64,000 nt of DNA from Candidatus Gastranaerophilales bacterium (GTDB lineage: Bacteria; Cyanobacteriota; Vampirovibrionia; Gastranaerophilales; Gastranaerophilaceae), in assembly GCA_947630045.1 (NCBI GenBank), contig CANRGC010000007.1:1-64000 (forward strand). The letters are read 5' to 3'. The notes under the pieces were generated by a model. That model searched no databases and had not been told where the DNA came from. It saw only the letters and a list, made by a program, of their open reading frames with translations. Position 1 is the first letter of the stretch. The number at the start of each line of letters is the position of its first letter. Of the stretch, positions 16,245-24,482 are shown piece by piece. Both the position numbers and the translations under genes were made by a program.

Positions 16245-17064
16245 ACTGAGAGCTTTATTAAAAGAAATTAAAGGGGATGTCGGTCTTGTTCCTACCATGG
16301 GCGCTTTGCACAGAGGACATCAAAGCCTTATTGAAAGGGCAAATTCAGAAAATGACTTTGTGGTTGTTTCCGTTTTTGTTAACCCGACTCAATTCGGACC
16401 CAATGAAGATTATGACAAATATCCGAGAACTCTTGAAAGTGACCTTAAACTTGCCGAAAGTGCAGGTGCAGATGTTGTTTTTGCCCCAAGTCCAAAAGAA
16501 ATGTATACAGACATTTATTTTGAAGAAAAAGAAACAACACTTGTTTGTCCGCCGTATAAATATGTAAACAGACTTTGCGGAAAGACCAGAGCCGGTCATT
16601 TTGACGGTGTTTGCACCGTTGTATCAAAACTTTTTAATCTTACAAACCCGAAAAGAGCATATTTCGGACAAAAAGACGCACAGCAGCTTTTTATAATCAA
16701 AAAAATGGTCCAAGAGCTTGATTTTGATATTGAAATTGTCAAATGCCCCATCGTAAGAGAAACTGACGGACTTGCAATTTCAAGCAGAAACACCTATTTG
16801 AGCGAAAATGACAGAAAAAGTGCCGTTAACATTTCAAAAGCTCTTTTCAAGGTAAAAGAGTTGAAAGACAAGGGAATTGTGGAATCATCAACCCTGATTG
16901 ATACAGCTATAGCCTATTTAAAAGATTTTGAAGTTGATTATGTAGAGATTGTTTCAAAAAATGACTTTTGTTCTGTTGCAACTGTTAAAAATGGTGATAT
17001 AATACTGATTGCAGCAAAAACTCCGGAATGTAAAGTAAGGCTGATAGATAATTTGGAATTATGA
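16204..17064 (+). CDS. panC: Pantothenate synthetase
   Basis: Condenses pantoate and beta-alanine with ATP hydrolysis to AMP. The 286-residue protein has VPTMGALHRGHQSLI with the HxGH nucleotidyltransferase motif, VFVNPTQFGPNEDYDKYPR, the KLFNLTNPKRAYFGQKDAQQ region and ISSRNTYLS. Two in-frame ATGs (16204 and 16210) precede the conserved region. Both lie inside the end of panB, after AAAAGAAG. The 35-41 base overlap is longer than the usual 4-8 bases but the alignment of motifs supports it. Confidence 0.95.
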   Translation: MNMKNLKLIQNKAELRALLKEIKGDVGLVPTMGALHRGHQSLIERANSENDFVVVSVFVNPTQFGPNEDYDKYPRTLESDLKLAESAGADVVFAPSPKEMYTDIYFEEKETTLVCPPYKYVNRLCGKTRAGHFDGVCTVVSKLFNLTNPKRAYFGQKDAQQLFIIKKMVQELDFDIEIVKCPIVRETDGLAISSRNTYLSENDRKSAVNISKALFKVKELKDKGIVESSTLIDTAIAYLKDFEVDYVEIVSKNDFCSVATVKNGDIILIAAKTPECKVRLIDNLEL

Positions 17065-17981
17065 GAAACTTTTTAGAAAAAACATATACTTTTTTTGTTT
17101 TTATGAAAGTCGGAGTTTTGTGTCTTGGCGCACTCTTTCTTTTGTTTTGGTTTTACAGATTTTTCAATCTTCCCTTTACCCAAACGCTTGTGCCAATTTT
17201 TGATTTACCGACAAAACTTTTTCCTTTGCCTCTTGAAACATTTGAAATTTATGAAAACCACGAAGTCCAAAATGCATATTTTGTTGACGGAATTGCTTGC
17301 GCAATAATTGCTTTTATTTTTTGGATTTTAGAAAAAATCAGTCTTGAACTTCAAAGAAGATATGAAATTTTTGATGTCAGAAGAAAAAGCAAGCTTGAAA
17401 AAATGGTTAATGAAGAATTAAAACAAGAGTATGAAAAAGACGTTTTTGAATATAACCATTATTCAATTTTTATTTCATTCAAAACATCTTATGTAAGCGA
17501 AGTTTTGGGGCAAGGCAGCAAAGTTACGCCAGATAGCGCCCTTGAACTTGCATACACTCTTACCGTGCGCCATTTAAAAAAAGTAATGCCTTCTTTAATT
17601 GTAAAAACGGGCAAGAATACTATTTTTGTTTTAGGAAAGGGCTTTGAAGAATTTGAAAAAGTCTTAACTCAAATTTTAAATGTTATTGTTGCCATAAAAA
17701 ATGAAAATAAAAAAAGCTTTATAAACACTGATTTTATTATTGTTTGCGATTCTCAGAAAACTCAGGATGCTTCGTTTGCTTCATTCGGCACATTAAGCAA
17801 AATTGCAAATTCCGATTATTACAATAAAGCAATCGTTACCTTGCCCTTTAAAATCAGATTTGAATTTTTAAAGTCCGAAAAGTTTAGAATTGATATTTTG
17901 GGAACTTCTGCAACAGATAAGCCGGGCGAAGACGAGGCTTCAGACATTTATGTTTTAAAAAGCATACAAGAAAAAGAATAA
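17061..17981 (+). CDS. Two-pass membrane protein with cyclase-like C-terminus
   Basis: Not recognised as a named family. The 306-residue protein has membrane segments at about 12-34 and 74-92, a charged linker (95-130) and a soluble domain of about 160 residues. The soluble part (YSIFISFKTSY ..., NTIFVLGKGFEEFEKVLTQIL, ..., DASFASFGTLSKIANSDY) faintly recalls the fold pattern of class III nucleotide cyclases, but the catalytic Asp and Arg residues are not evident. Its ATG overlaps the panC stop (ATGA), so it is translated from the same message. Confidence 0.6.
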   Translation: MRNFLEKTYTFFVFMKVGVLCLGALFLLFWFYRFFNLPFTQTLVPIFDLPTKLFPLPLETFEIYENHEVQNAYFVDGIACAIIAFIFWILEKISLELQRRYEIFDVRRKSKLEKMVNEELKQEYEKDVFEYNHYSIFISFKTSYVSEVLGQGSKVTPDSALELAYTLTVRHLKKVMPSLIVKTGKNTIFVLGKGFEEFEKVLTQILNVIVAIKNENKKSFINTDFIIVCDSQKTQDASFASFGTLSKIANSDYYNKAIVTLPFKIRFEFLKSEKFRIDILGTSATDKPGEDEASDIYVLKSIQEKE

Positions 17982-17994
17982 CTTATGAAAAAGG

Positions 17995-18951
17995 CTAAAA
18001 CGCCGGCGTGACGTCATTAAAAATCATTTTTTCATATTCAAACCCTTGTTTTTCCTGAATATAAAAGTCTTTTACAAGAATTTCGTTTTCTTGAACAGAT
18101 TTATATTCAATATCAAAAATCTGTAAAAGCTCGGTATAGTTTGAATGATAGCTTTTTATTTTGAAATAAAGCGCTTTAAATTTAGGCTTTTTAATCAATT
18201 TTGCCCGGCAATATTTTATGATATCCTCTGCGTATCCTTCAAAACCCATTTTTATAACAAATTCAAGAAGATATTCAAAGGGGTTAAGTCTTATAATTGT
18301 GAAATATCCTATTATATTGTTGTTTCCCGCCGAAATAACATATTTTTCTTTATTTTGTAGTATAGTTTTTTTAAGCTCTGATTTGCTTTTTGCAAAAAAC
18401 GGACGTTTATAAGGGCTGATGAGTTCGTCGGTCAAATTTTTAACATCATCCACATCATTTTTTTCCATTTTTCTTATATGGTTAAAGTTTATTTCTTCAA
18501 GCATTACGGGCTTATTGTTTTCATCCAGTTTATAAAGCGTTTCTTTTGCGTACTCTTTAAAACTCAAACCTTCTTTAAACATTGTAATTAAGGGTAAATC
18601 TCTTTTATCAACAAGCGCATAGAAAGAGTCTGCGCCTTTTCCAAGATAAATCGGAACAATGCAATTTACGAGAAGTTTACCTATTTCATAAGAGTTTTCA
18701 TCCAACAAAAGACGTTTTATTTTAACTCTCCTGTCCCCAGCTTTATTAACCGTTATAAGACCTTTTATTTGTTTATTTTCAAGCGCAACAAAAGATTCAT
18801 CCATAAACTTAAATCTAAACGGCAACATGTTGTTCAAAAAATCAATCGGAAAGCTTTGAAAAACCGAAAGTTCAAGTTCAGATTCAACAAAAGATTTCAG
18901 ACTTTTTAACTTTTTTTTATCAATGTAAACAAGGTTTTTTACAGTGGTCAT
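17995..18951 (-). CDS. Tandem GNAT-like protein
   Basis: Protein of 318 residues that appears to hold two acetyltransferase-like halves. The first (about 45-145) has ESFVALENKQIKGLITV and later LITMFKEGLSFKEYA. The second (about 155-300) has IRKMEKNDVDDVKNLT, KYVISAGNNNIIGYFTIIRL and LQIFDIEYKSV. Both follow the GNAT order of strand, turn and helix, but the acetyl-CoA pyrophosphate loop is poorly conserved, so enzymatic activity is doubtful. It is convergent with 17981 and its ATG has a -10 box 6 bases upstream. Confidence 0.5.
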   Translation of the reverse strand: MTTVKNLVYIDKKKLKSLKSFVESELELSVFQSFPIDFLNNMLPFRFKFMDESFVALENKQIKGLITVNKAGDRRVKIKRLLLDENSYEIGKLLVNCIVPIYLGKGADSFYALVDKRDLPLITMFKEGLSFKEYAKETLYKLDENNKPVMLEEINFNHIRKMEKNDVDDVKNLTDELISPYKRPFFAKSKSELKKTILQNKEKYVISAGNNNIIGYFTIIRLNPFEYLLEFVIKMGFEGYAEDIIKYCRAKLIKKPKFKALYFKIKSYHSNYTELLQIFDIEYKSVQENEILVKDFYIQEKQGFEYEKMIFNDVTPAF

Positions 18952-18957
18952 ATCTGA

Positions 18958-18963
18958 ATATTA
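18958..18963 (-). promoter_or_regulatory. -10 box for leaderless GNAT-like gene
   Basis: TAATAT on the minus strand, then TCAGAT and the ATG at 18951. A GATAAT two bases further upstream is an alternative. No ribosome site is present. Confidence 0.5.
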
Positions 18964-18972
18964 TCATATATT

Positions 18973-19434
18973 TCAGTAATTATAAAAGTTGTTTTTAAAA
19001 AACTTTGAAATTTTAACTAAAACATTGTGTGTTTTTCCGACAAAATTATTTGAATATTTAATATATTTTTCTCTCAAGTTTATTAACTCATCTTGAGTCT
19101 CTTTTTTATAGAGGGTTTCTTTAATATGTTTGCTGAATTTTTCATCATTCAAAGATAAAACGGGGTTTGTTTTTCCAAGTTTAATATATTTCATTCCCCT
19201 TTTGTAATAAACAAATGCGCCCAAAGCGCCTATAAGCCCGCCTAATAACAAAAAATCTTTAACCCTTTTAAATTTTTTATCTTTTTTGTCTTGAATATCG
19301 CTATTTTTGTTTTGTGTTTCAATTTTTGGCGCAGGGTTTGATACAACAGGCATTTTTAAAGGGGTTGAACAGCCTGGAGTTTGTTTTAAAAACGGTGCAA
19401 ACGTTTTTTGAGTTTCTATCGGAATAGGATACAT
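18973..19434 (-). CDS. Single-pass membrane protein, unknown
   Basis: Not recognised. The 153-residue protein starts with a Pro/Thr-rich segment (MYPIPIETQKTFAPFL), then a Lys/Asp-rich linker (45-58), one membrane helix (about 61-78, LLLGGLIGALGAFVYY), and a basic C-terminus of amphipathic character. There is no signal peptide. AAAGG lies 8 bases before the ATG. It probably belongs to the set of small lineage-restricted proteins seen throughout the window. Confidence 0.6.
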   Translation of the reverse strand: MYPIPIETQKTFAPFLKQTPGCSTPLKMPVVSNPAPKIETQNKNSDIQDKKDKKFKRVKDFLLLGGLIGALGAFVYYKRGMKYIKLGKTNPVLSLNDEKFSKHIKETLYKKETQDELINLREKYIKYSNNFVGKTHNVLVKISKFFKNNFYNY

Positions 19435-19515
19435 AAAGGCGCCTTTAATTACACACTTTTTAAAAACATATCAATTAGAAATTTTGAGCCAAAACTCCCC
19501 TTTGATTTACAAAAG

Positions 19516-20322
19516 TTAACCATTTATATAAAAGTCTTTAACTTTGTTTTTAAGAGCTTTATCCGTTATTTCCAAAATTGTTGCCGTATCTTTTTGGCAA
19601 AAGCCTTTTTCTTTTAATTTTAAAGTTTTTTCTCTGATAATTTCATCATCATCAATTTTATTTTTATGAACAAGACAAACAATCTCGCCCTTTAAAACAT
19701 TTTTTTCAAAATAAGCGCTAATATCTTTAATGTTTCCGGTTTTTATTTCTTCAAATTTTTTGGTTAATTCCCGCCCGATTGAAATTTCGGTTTCGGGGTC
19801 AAATTCCTTAATTATATCAAGCGTTTCTTTAATTCTGTTCGGGCTTTCATAAAAAACAAGGTTTTCATTTTTATTTTCTTTTAAAACGTCTTTAATTCTG
19901 TTTTTAATTTTCGGAAGAAAACCTATAAATTTAAAATCTTCATCTTTCCTCGAAACTGAAGATAAAAATGTTGTAACAGCTGAAATTCCACCTATCGGAA
20001 CGATTTTTATATTGTTTTTTGTTGCCAAATCGACAATAATATTTCCGGGGTCTGAAATTAAGGGCGTTCCTGCATCTGAAACAAGCGCTATATTTTGCCC
20101 CGACAAAATTTTTTCAATTATGAAATTTGATTTTTCTTTTTCGTTAAATTTATGATAGCTTGTAAGTTTGGTGTCAATATTATGTTTATTTAAGAGAATT
20201 TGTGTTGTTCTTGTGTCTTCAGCACAAATAATATCAACATTTTTGAGCGTTTCAATCGCCCTTAGCGTGATATCGTTAAGGTTTCCAATCGGTGTTGCAA
20301 CAATATATAAAATGCCCGCCAT
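19516..20322 (-). CDS. rsmI: 16S rRNA (cytidine(1402)-2'-O)-methyltransferase
   Basis: AdoMet-dependent methyltransferase of the tetrapyrrole methylase fold that modifies the decoding-centre residue C1402 of 16S rRNA. The 268-residue length is normal. Signatures are YIVATPIGNLNDITLRA, CAEDTRTTQILLNKH, ALVSDAGTPLISDPG and FYESPNRIKETL. It starts immediately after the cysS stop (20322/20323), so the two genes form an operon. Confidence 0.95.
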   Translation of the reverse strand: MAGILYIVATPIGNLNDITLRAIETLKNVDIICAEDTRTTQILLNKHNIDTKLTSYHKFNEKEKSNFIIEKILSGQNIALVSDAGTPLISDPGNIIVDLATKNNIKIVPIGGISAVTTFLSSVSRKDEDFKFIGFLPKIKNRIKDVLKENKNENLVFYESPNRIKETLDIIKEFDPETEISIGRELTKKFEEIKTGNIKDISAYFEKNVLKGEIVCLVHKNKIDDDEIIREKTLKLKEKGFCQKDTATILEITDKALKNKVKDFYING

Positions 20323-21711
20323 TTAAGCCAATTCCCAGCTTGAGCCTTCTTTTGAATCTTTTATGATAATTCCCGATTTTATAAGCTCATCTCTTATCAA
20401 ATCAGATTGTTTAAAATCTTTGTCTAATCTTGCTTTTTGTCTTTTAATCAAAATTTCGTTAATTGCATCTTTCGGGTTTAAACTTTTATCAATTTGAAAC
20501 TTTTCGTAAAGTCCGGAAATTTTTTCTGAAAGTTCGTCGTCCGTGAGTTCCTTTTTGCTGAAATCAAAGCCGAGGGTTTCGCCCAAAAGTTTAATTGTGT
20601 TTGCATATTTAATTTCTTTTGTTTTTTTGAATTTATCAACAAGCGAAAATAAAACGCTTAAAGCCTTTGCCGTGTTCAAGTCATCGTTCATTGAAAGCTT
20701 AAATTCTTCAACCGAAGGCTCATCCAATTCATCCGTAAAACAAGCTTTTGAGATTGAATTTACAAGTCTTGAAGCGCCGGCTTTTGCGGAAGAGAGCGCC
20801 TCGTCATTAAATTCAACGGGCATTCTGTAATGGTTTGTCAAAATAAAAAATCTTATAGTGTTTGAATTGTGGGTTTTTAATAAGTCATCAACAGTTAAGA
20901 AATTATTTAAAGATTTTGACATTTTTTCTTTGTTAATTGTGACAAACCCGTTATGAAGCCAATAGTTAACAAATTTTACCCCGTTTGCACATTCCGATTG
21001 GGCAATTTCATTTTCATGGTGCGGAAATTGAAGGTCAGCTCCGCCGGCGTGGATATCTATTGTTTTTCCGAGATGTTTTCTAATCATCGCAGAACACTCT
21101 ATATGCCAACCGGGGCGTCCTTTTTTCCAAGGGCAATTATACCCGTGTGCTTCGTCTTTTTTCCAAAGCGCAAAATCCAGAGGAGAACGTTTTTTGTCGC
21201 CCATCTCAACTCTTGCGCCCGCCATTAAATCGTCTATGGGCTGTTTTGAGAGTTTGCCGTAGTTTTTAAATTTTGAAACTTCAAAATAAACATCATCATC
21301 AACCTCGTATGCAAAGCCTTTTGAAATTAATTCTTTTGTCATTGCAATCATCTCAGAGATTGTCTTAGTTGCAAAAGGCTCAATATCAGGTCTTAAAACA
21401 TTTAATTCATTCATGGAATTTATGTAAGAATTATAAAATTCTTTTGCGATTTCATCGGGCAAAACCCCTTTATTATCAGCTTTTTTTAAGATTTTATCAT
21501 CAACATCGGTTACATTTCTTGCATAGGTAACATCGTAACCCAGAAATTTCAAATATCTGTATAAAACATCCCAAGTGATATAACATCTGGCATGTCCCAA
21601 GTGTGCCTTATCATAAACGGTTGGACCGCAAACATACATTTTGACTTTGTTTTCTTCAATCGGCTTAAATTCTTCCAGTGAATTTGTATATGTATTAAAA
21701 AGTTTTAGCAT
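20323..21711 (-). CDS. cysS: Cysteinyl-tRNA synthetase
   Basis: Class I aminoacyl-tRNA synthetase charging tRNA-Cys. The 462-residue protein has the zinc ligands starting at CGPTVYD, the HIGH motif as HLGHARCY, GWHIECSAM, the HHENEIAQSECA segment and KMSKSLNN. The C-terminal anticodon domain is present. Its ATG is 6 bases after TAAAAT with no ribosome site, indicating a leaderless message. purA is divergent from the same 69-base region. Confidence 0.97.
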   Translation of the reverse strand: MLKLFNTYTNSLEEFKPIEENKVKMYVCGPTVYDKAHLGHARCYITWDVLYRYLKFLGYDVTYARNVTDVDDKILKKADNKGVLPDEIAKEFYNSYINSMNELNVLRPDIEPFATKTISEMIAMTKELISKGFAYEVDDDVYFEVSKFKNYGKLSKQPIDDLMAGARVEMGDKKRSPLDFALWKKDEAHGYNCPWKKGRPGWHIECSAMIRKHLGKTIDIHAGGADLQFPHHENEIAQSECANGVKFVNYWLHNGFVTINKEKMSKSLNNFLTVDDLLKTHNSNTIRFFILTNHYRMPVEFNDEALSSAKAGASRLVNSISKACFTDELDEPSVEEFKLSMNDDLNTAKALSVLFSLVDKFKKTKEIKYANTIKLLGETLGFDFSKKELTDDELSEKISGLYEKFQIDKSLNPKDAINEILIKRQKARLDKDFKQSDLIRDELIKSGIIIKDSKEGSSWELA

Positions 21712-21717
21712 AGAATT

Positions 21718-21723
21718 ATTTTA
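21718..21723 (-). promoter_or_regulatory. -10 box for leaderless cysS
   Basis: TAAAAT on the minus strand, then AATTCT and the cysS ATG (6-base spacing). Confidence 0.55.
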
Positions 21724-21780
21724 ATATAAAATTTTTCATAGTAAAATAGTTTTGTCTTAACTTATAAGGATAGTTTTATT

Positions 21781-23070
21781 ATGAAAAATACGGTTGTTGT
21801 CGGCGCACAGTTTGGTGATGAAGGAAAGGCAAAAATTACGGACCTTTTGGCTTGCAATGCAGATTTTATTATAAGATATCAGGGCGGTTGTAACGCAGGA
21901 CACACCGTAGTTGCAGACAACAAAAAGTATAAATTTCATCTTGTTCCGTCAGGAATTTTATATGAAAACAAAACCTGTTTTATTGGCGCTGGGGTTGTTA
22001 TTTATCCCGAAAGTTTTAAATCGGAAATTGATGAGCTTATAAAAACGGGGCTTACAAAAGAACGTTTTGAAAAAAGCCTTAAAATTAGCCCGCTTGCAAA
22101 TATAACCATGCCGTATCACATTGATTTAGACGGCGCAGGCGAAGACAACCTCGGGAAAAATAAGATAGGGACAACAAAAAAAGGAATAGGTCCTACATAT
22201 ACGGACAAATATGCAAGAGTAGGGCTTAGAGTTGAGGACTTGTTTAACGAAGAAGCCCTGTTATCAAAACTTGATGTCATTTTGCCTTTGAAAAATAAAA
22301 CTCTTGAAAAGGTTTACGGCTTAAAGCCTTATCCAAAAGAAGAAATTTTGACCAAATTGAAAGAATATAAGGAACTTTTTGCTCCGTACGTTTGTTTTGA
22401 TTGGCAAGATATTTTAAGAGAAGCCAAAAAAAATAAAACAATTCTTTTTGAAGGCGCACAGGGAGTTTTGCTTGATATAGATTACGGCACATATCCGTAT
22501 GTTACAAGCTCTAATCCGATAGCAGGCGGCGCAGGTGTCGGTGCGGGGGTTGGACCTCTTGCAATTCAAGAGGCAATCGGCGTTTTTAAAGCTTATATAA
22601 CCCGTGTGGGCGAAGGACCTTTTATAACCGAGCTTACAGACGATATAGGAGATAAAATTCAAACAATCGGCGCCGAATTTGGTGTTACAACCGGAAGAAA
22701 AAGAAGATGCGGCTGGTTTGACGGTGTTATTGCAAAATACAGCTGTCTTGTCGGGGGAATTTCTTCCGTTGCGCTTACAAAACTTGACGTTTTTGACACC
22801 TTTGAAGAAATTAAACTTTGCACAGCTTACAAAAACAAAAAAACAGGCGAAATAACCGAGTTATATCCGACAAACGTTTTTGAACATTACGACTATGAAC
22901 CGGTTTATAAAACCTTTAAAGGCTGGAAGACAGACATTTCAAAAATTAAAAAATATGAAGATTTGCCTGAAAATGCTAAAGTTTATCTTAAATTTTTAGA
23001 AGAATATCTGGAAACTAAAATTTCAATTATTTCCGTCGGACCTGACAGAGAACAGACAATTTTTGTATAG
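21781..23070 (+). CDS. purA: Adenylosuccinate synthetase
   Basis: Uses GTP to join IMP and aspartate in AMP synthesis. At 429 residues the protein is full length. Visible motifs are RYQGGCNAGHTV, TTKKGIGPTYTDKYAR, FEGAQGVLLDIDYGTYPYVTSSNP and GVTTGRKRRCGWFD. The N-terminal catalytic loop reads GAQFGDEGKAKI, where most homologues have GxQWGDEGKGK. Asp and His needed for catalysis are kept. AAGGA lies 10 bases before the ATG. It converges on a YqaA-like gene with no spacer. Confidence 0.95.
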   Translation: MKNTVVVGAQFGDEGKAKITDLLACNADFIIRYQGGCNAGHTVVADNKKYKFHLVPSGILYENKTCFIGAGVVIYPESFKSEIDELIKTGLTKERFEKSLKISPLANITMPYHIDLDGAGEDNLGKNKIGTTKKGIGPTYTDKYARVGLRVEDLFNEEALLSKLDVILPLKNKTLEKVYGLKPYPKEEILTKLKEYKELFAPYVCFDWQDILREAKKNKTILFEGAQGVLLDIDYGTYPYVTSSNPIAGGAGVGAGVGPLAIQEAIGVFKAYITRVGEGPFITELTDDIGDKIQTIGAEFGVTTGRKRRCGWFDGVIAKYSCLVGGISSVALTKLDVFDTFEEIKLCTAYKNKKTGEITELYPTNVFEHYDYEPVYKTFKGWKTDISKIKKYEDLPENAKVYLKFLEEYLETKISIISVGPDREQTIFV

Positions 23071-23664
23071 CTATTTAATTATTGACTTTCTTTTCTTATA
23101 TAAAATAATGAAAAATATGACAATAACTAAAGAAGTTATTCCGCAAACAAGACCCAGATGAGCTTTTATATGTTCGCCAAAAATCATAAGAACAATGCTT
23201 ACTATAAAAAATCTCATTCCCCGTCCGACAAATGAAGCTATAATGAAGGGCAAAAATTCCATTTTTAAAATTCCCGAAGCTATTGTAAAAACTTTATAGG
23301 GAAGCGGAGTGAAACCCGCAAAAAACACTGCCCATGCGCCATATTCGGTATAAAGCTTTTCGACTTTGTCAAAATATTCTTTTGCTTTATTATTTCCCCT
23401 TTTTTGAAGCCCCGAAAATATCCAGTCAAAGGCGGGTCTTCCGAACCATTTACCTATTCCGTAACCTACAGCCCCGCCAAAAGCGGATGATATAGTGCAA
23501 AGAAGGGCATAATAAAGCGCAAGTTCCCTTTTGTTCAAATCCATTGCAATAAGCAAAAAATCAGGCGGCGGGACAAGGAAAAAGCTTTCTATGAAAGAGT
23601 TAAGGCAAAGCCCGATGTCTCCGAGCCTTTCAAAATATGTACTTAGCGAATTTAAAAATTCCAT
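23071..23664 (-). CDS. YqaA-like DedA/VTT membrane protein
   Basis: Multi-pass inner-membrane protein of 197 residues in the DedA/VTT superfamily, members of which act in lipid trafficking and membrane homeostasis. The diagnostic re-entrant region reads FFAGFTPLPYKVFTIASGILKM. The N-terminal LVPPPDFLL and a glycine-rich GGAVGYGIGKWFG segment also match. It is the last gene of the lptB-led minus-strand cluster, one base after the thioesterase, so a lipid-related role is plausible. Confidence 0.8.
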   Translation of the reverse strand: MEFLNSLSTYFERLGDIGLCLNSFIESFFLVPPPDFLLIAMDLNKRELALYYALLCTISSAFGGAVGYGIGKWFGRPAFDWIFSGLQKRGNNKAKEYFDKVEKLYTEYGAWAVFFAGFTPLPYKVFTIASGILKMEFLPFIIASFVGRGMRFFIVSIVLMIFGEHIKAHLGLVCGITSLVIVIFFIILYKKRKSIIK

Positions 23665-23665
23665 T

Positions 23666-24052
23666 TTAACCTTTAAAAATTTCTTCCAAGCTTCTTAAAA
23701 TTTTTCCGTTTTTAACGCAAACCCCTTTTACTGTTCCTTCGATAAAAGTTTCCCCCCCGACACTTTGAACAATTTGTTCAAAAACAACATAAAAAGAGGT
23801 TTTTTCAAGAACTTTTGTTTTCACGACAACATCATCCATAAGTTTTGCCGATTTTTTATATTTAACGTTTAACTCAATAACGGGCATTTTAATTCCGTTT
23901 TCTTCGTCAAGTTTTTTTATATCAATATTGTTTTTATATAAAACATCAATTCTGCCCGCTTCCATCCAGCGAAGGTAGCTTCCGTGCCATGCCACTCCGT
24001 AAGCGTCAGTGTCTGCATATTGAACTTTAAAATTAAGGGTGCTATCTTTCAT
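23666..24052 (-). CDS. Acyl-CoA thioesterase, YbgC/4HBT family
   Basis: Hot-dog fold hydrolase of 128 residues that releases CoA from acyl-CoA esters. The active-site region DTDAYGVAWHGSYLRWMEAGR near residues 14-34 carries the catalytic Asp and the conserved His. VIELNVKYKKSAKLMDDVVVKT continues the fold. The start overlaps the end of the pilin-like gene by 11 bases. The YbgC group often accompanies envelope or lipid genes. The substrate is unknown. Confidence 0.85.
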   Translation of the reverse strand: MKDSTLNFKVQYADTDAYGVAWHGSYLRWMEAGRIDVLYKNNIDIKKLDEENGIKMPVIELNVKYKKSAKLMDDVVVKTKVLEKTSFYVVFEQIVQSVGGETFIEGTVKGVCVKNGKILRSLEEIFKG

Positions 24053-24473
24053 TTTTTATATCCTTATTAAACGTAACAAATGAAGGCGGCTGAATAACCG
24101 TTCTTACGATAAGTTGGTTGTTTTTGTCTTTTGCCGTTAAAATAATTGATTTAACTTTGTCATCCGCAGTTAAAACAACACAGCCCAAACATTCATTATT
24201 AACCGAATATGCGGGATTTTTCTTTTCAATCGGGTTTTTAACAAGCTTGTTTAATTCTTCCGTTAAAGATTTTGCAATTTCACTCGGGACATGTTTTTTT
24301 GTGTTGTCTGAAAATTCCGCCAAAACTTTTGACGTCATCATTGCGGCGTTGGTCTGAATTCTGCCGTATTCTTTTTGTTCCTTGAGCAAAGTTACTTTAG
24401 GGTACAAGTATATGGTTAAAAAAATCAGTACGATTGCTATAACAAAAATTTCAATGAATGTAATTTTTTTCAT
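24042..24473 (-). CDS. Pilin-like single-pass protein
   Basis: The 143-residue protein begins MKK, then ITFIEIFVIAIVLIFLTIYLYP, a hydrophobic helix placed and shaped like a type IV pilin N-terminus with Glu at the fifth mature position. The residue before the putative cleavage site is Lys rather than Gly or Ala, so processing by prepilin peptidase is doubtful. The rest is soluble with a CLGC pair at about residues 95-98. AGGAG precedes the ATG. Its place between LPS-transport genes is unexpected. Confidence 0.55.
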   Translation of the reverse strand: MKKITFIEIFVIAIVLIFLTIYLYPKVTLLKEQKEYGRIQTNAAMMTSKVLAEFSDNTKKHVPSEIAKSLTEELNKLVKNPIEKKNPAYSVNNECLGCVVLTADDKVKSIILTAKDKNNQLIVRTVIQPPSFVTFNKDIKNER

Positions 24474-24482
24474 ATTACTCCT

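Noticed and set aside
17061-17981. Functional adenylate cyclase
   Set aside because: Only faint pattern similarity. The metal-binding Asp residues and transition-state Arg cannot be identified.
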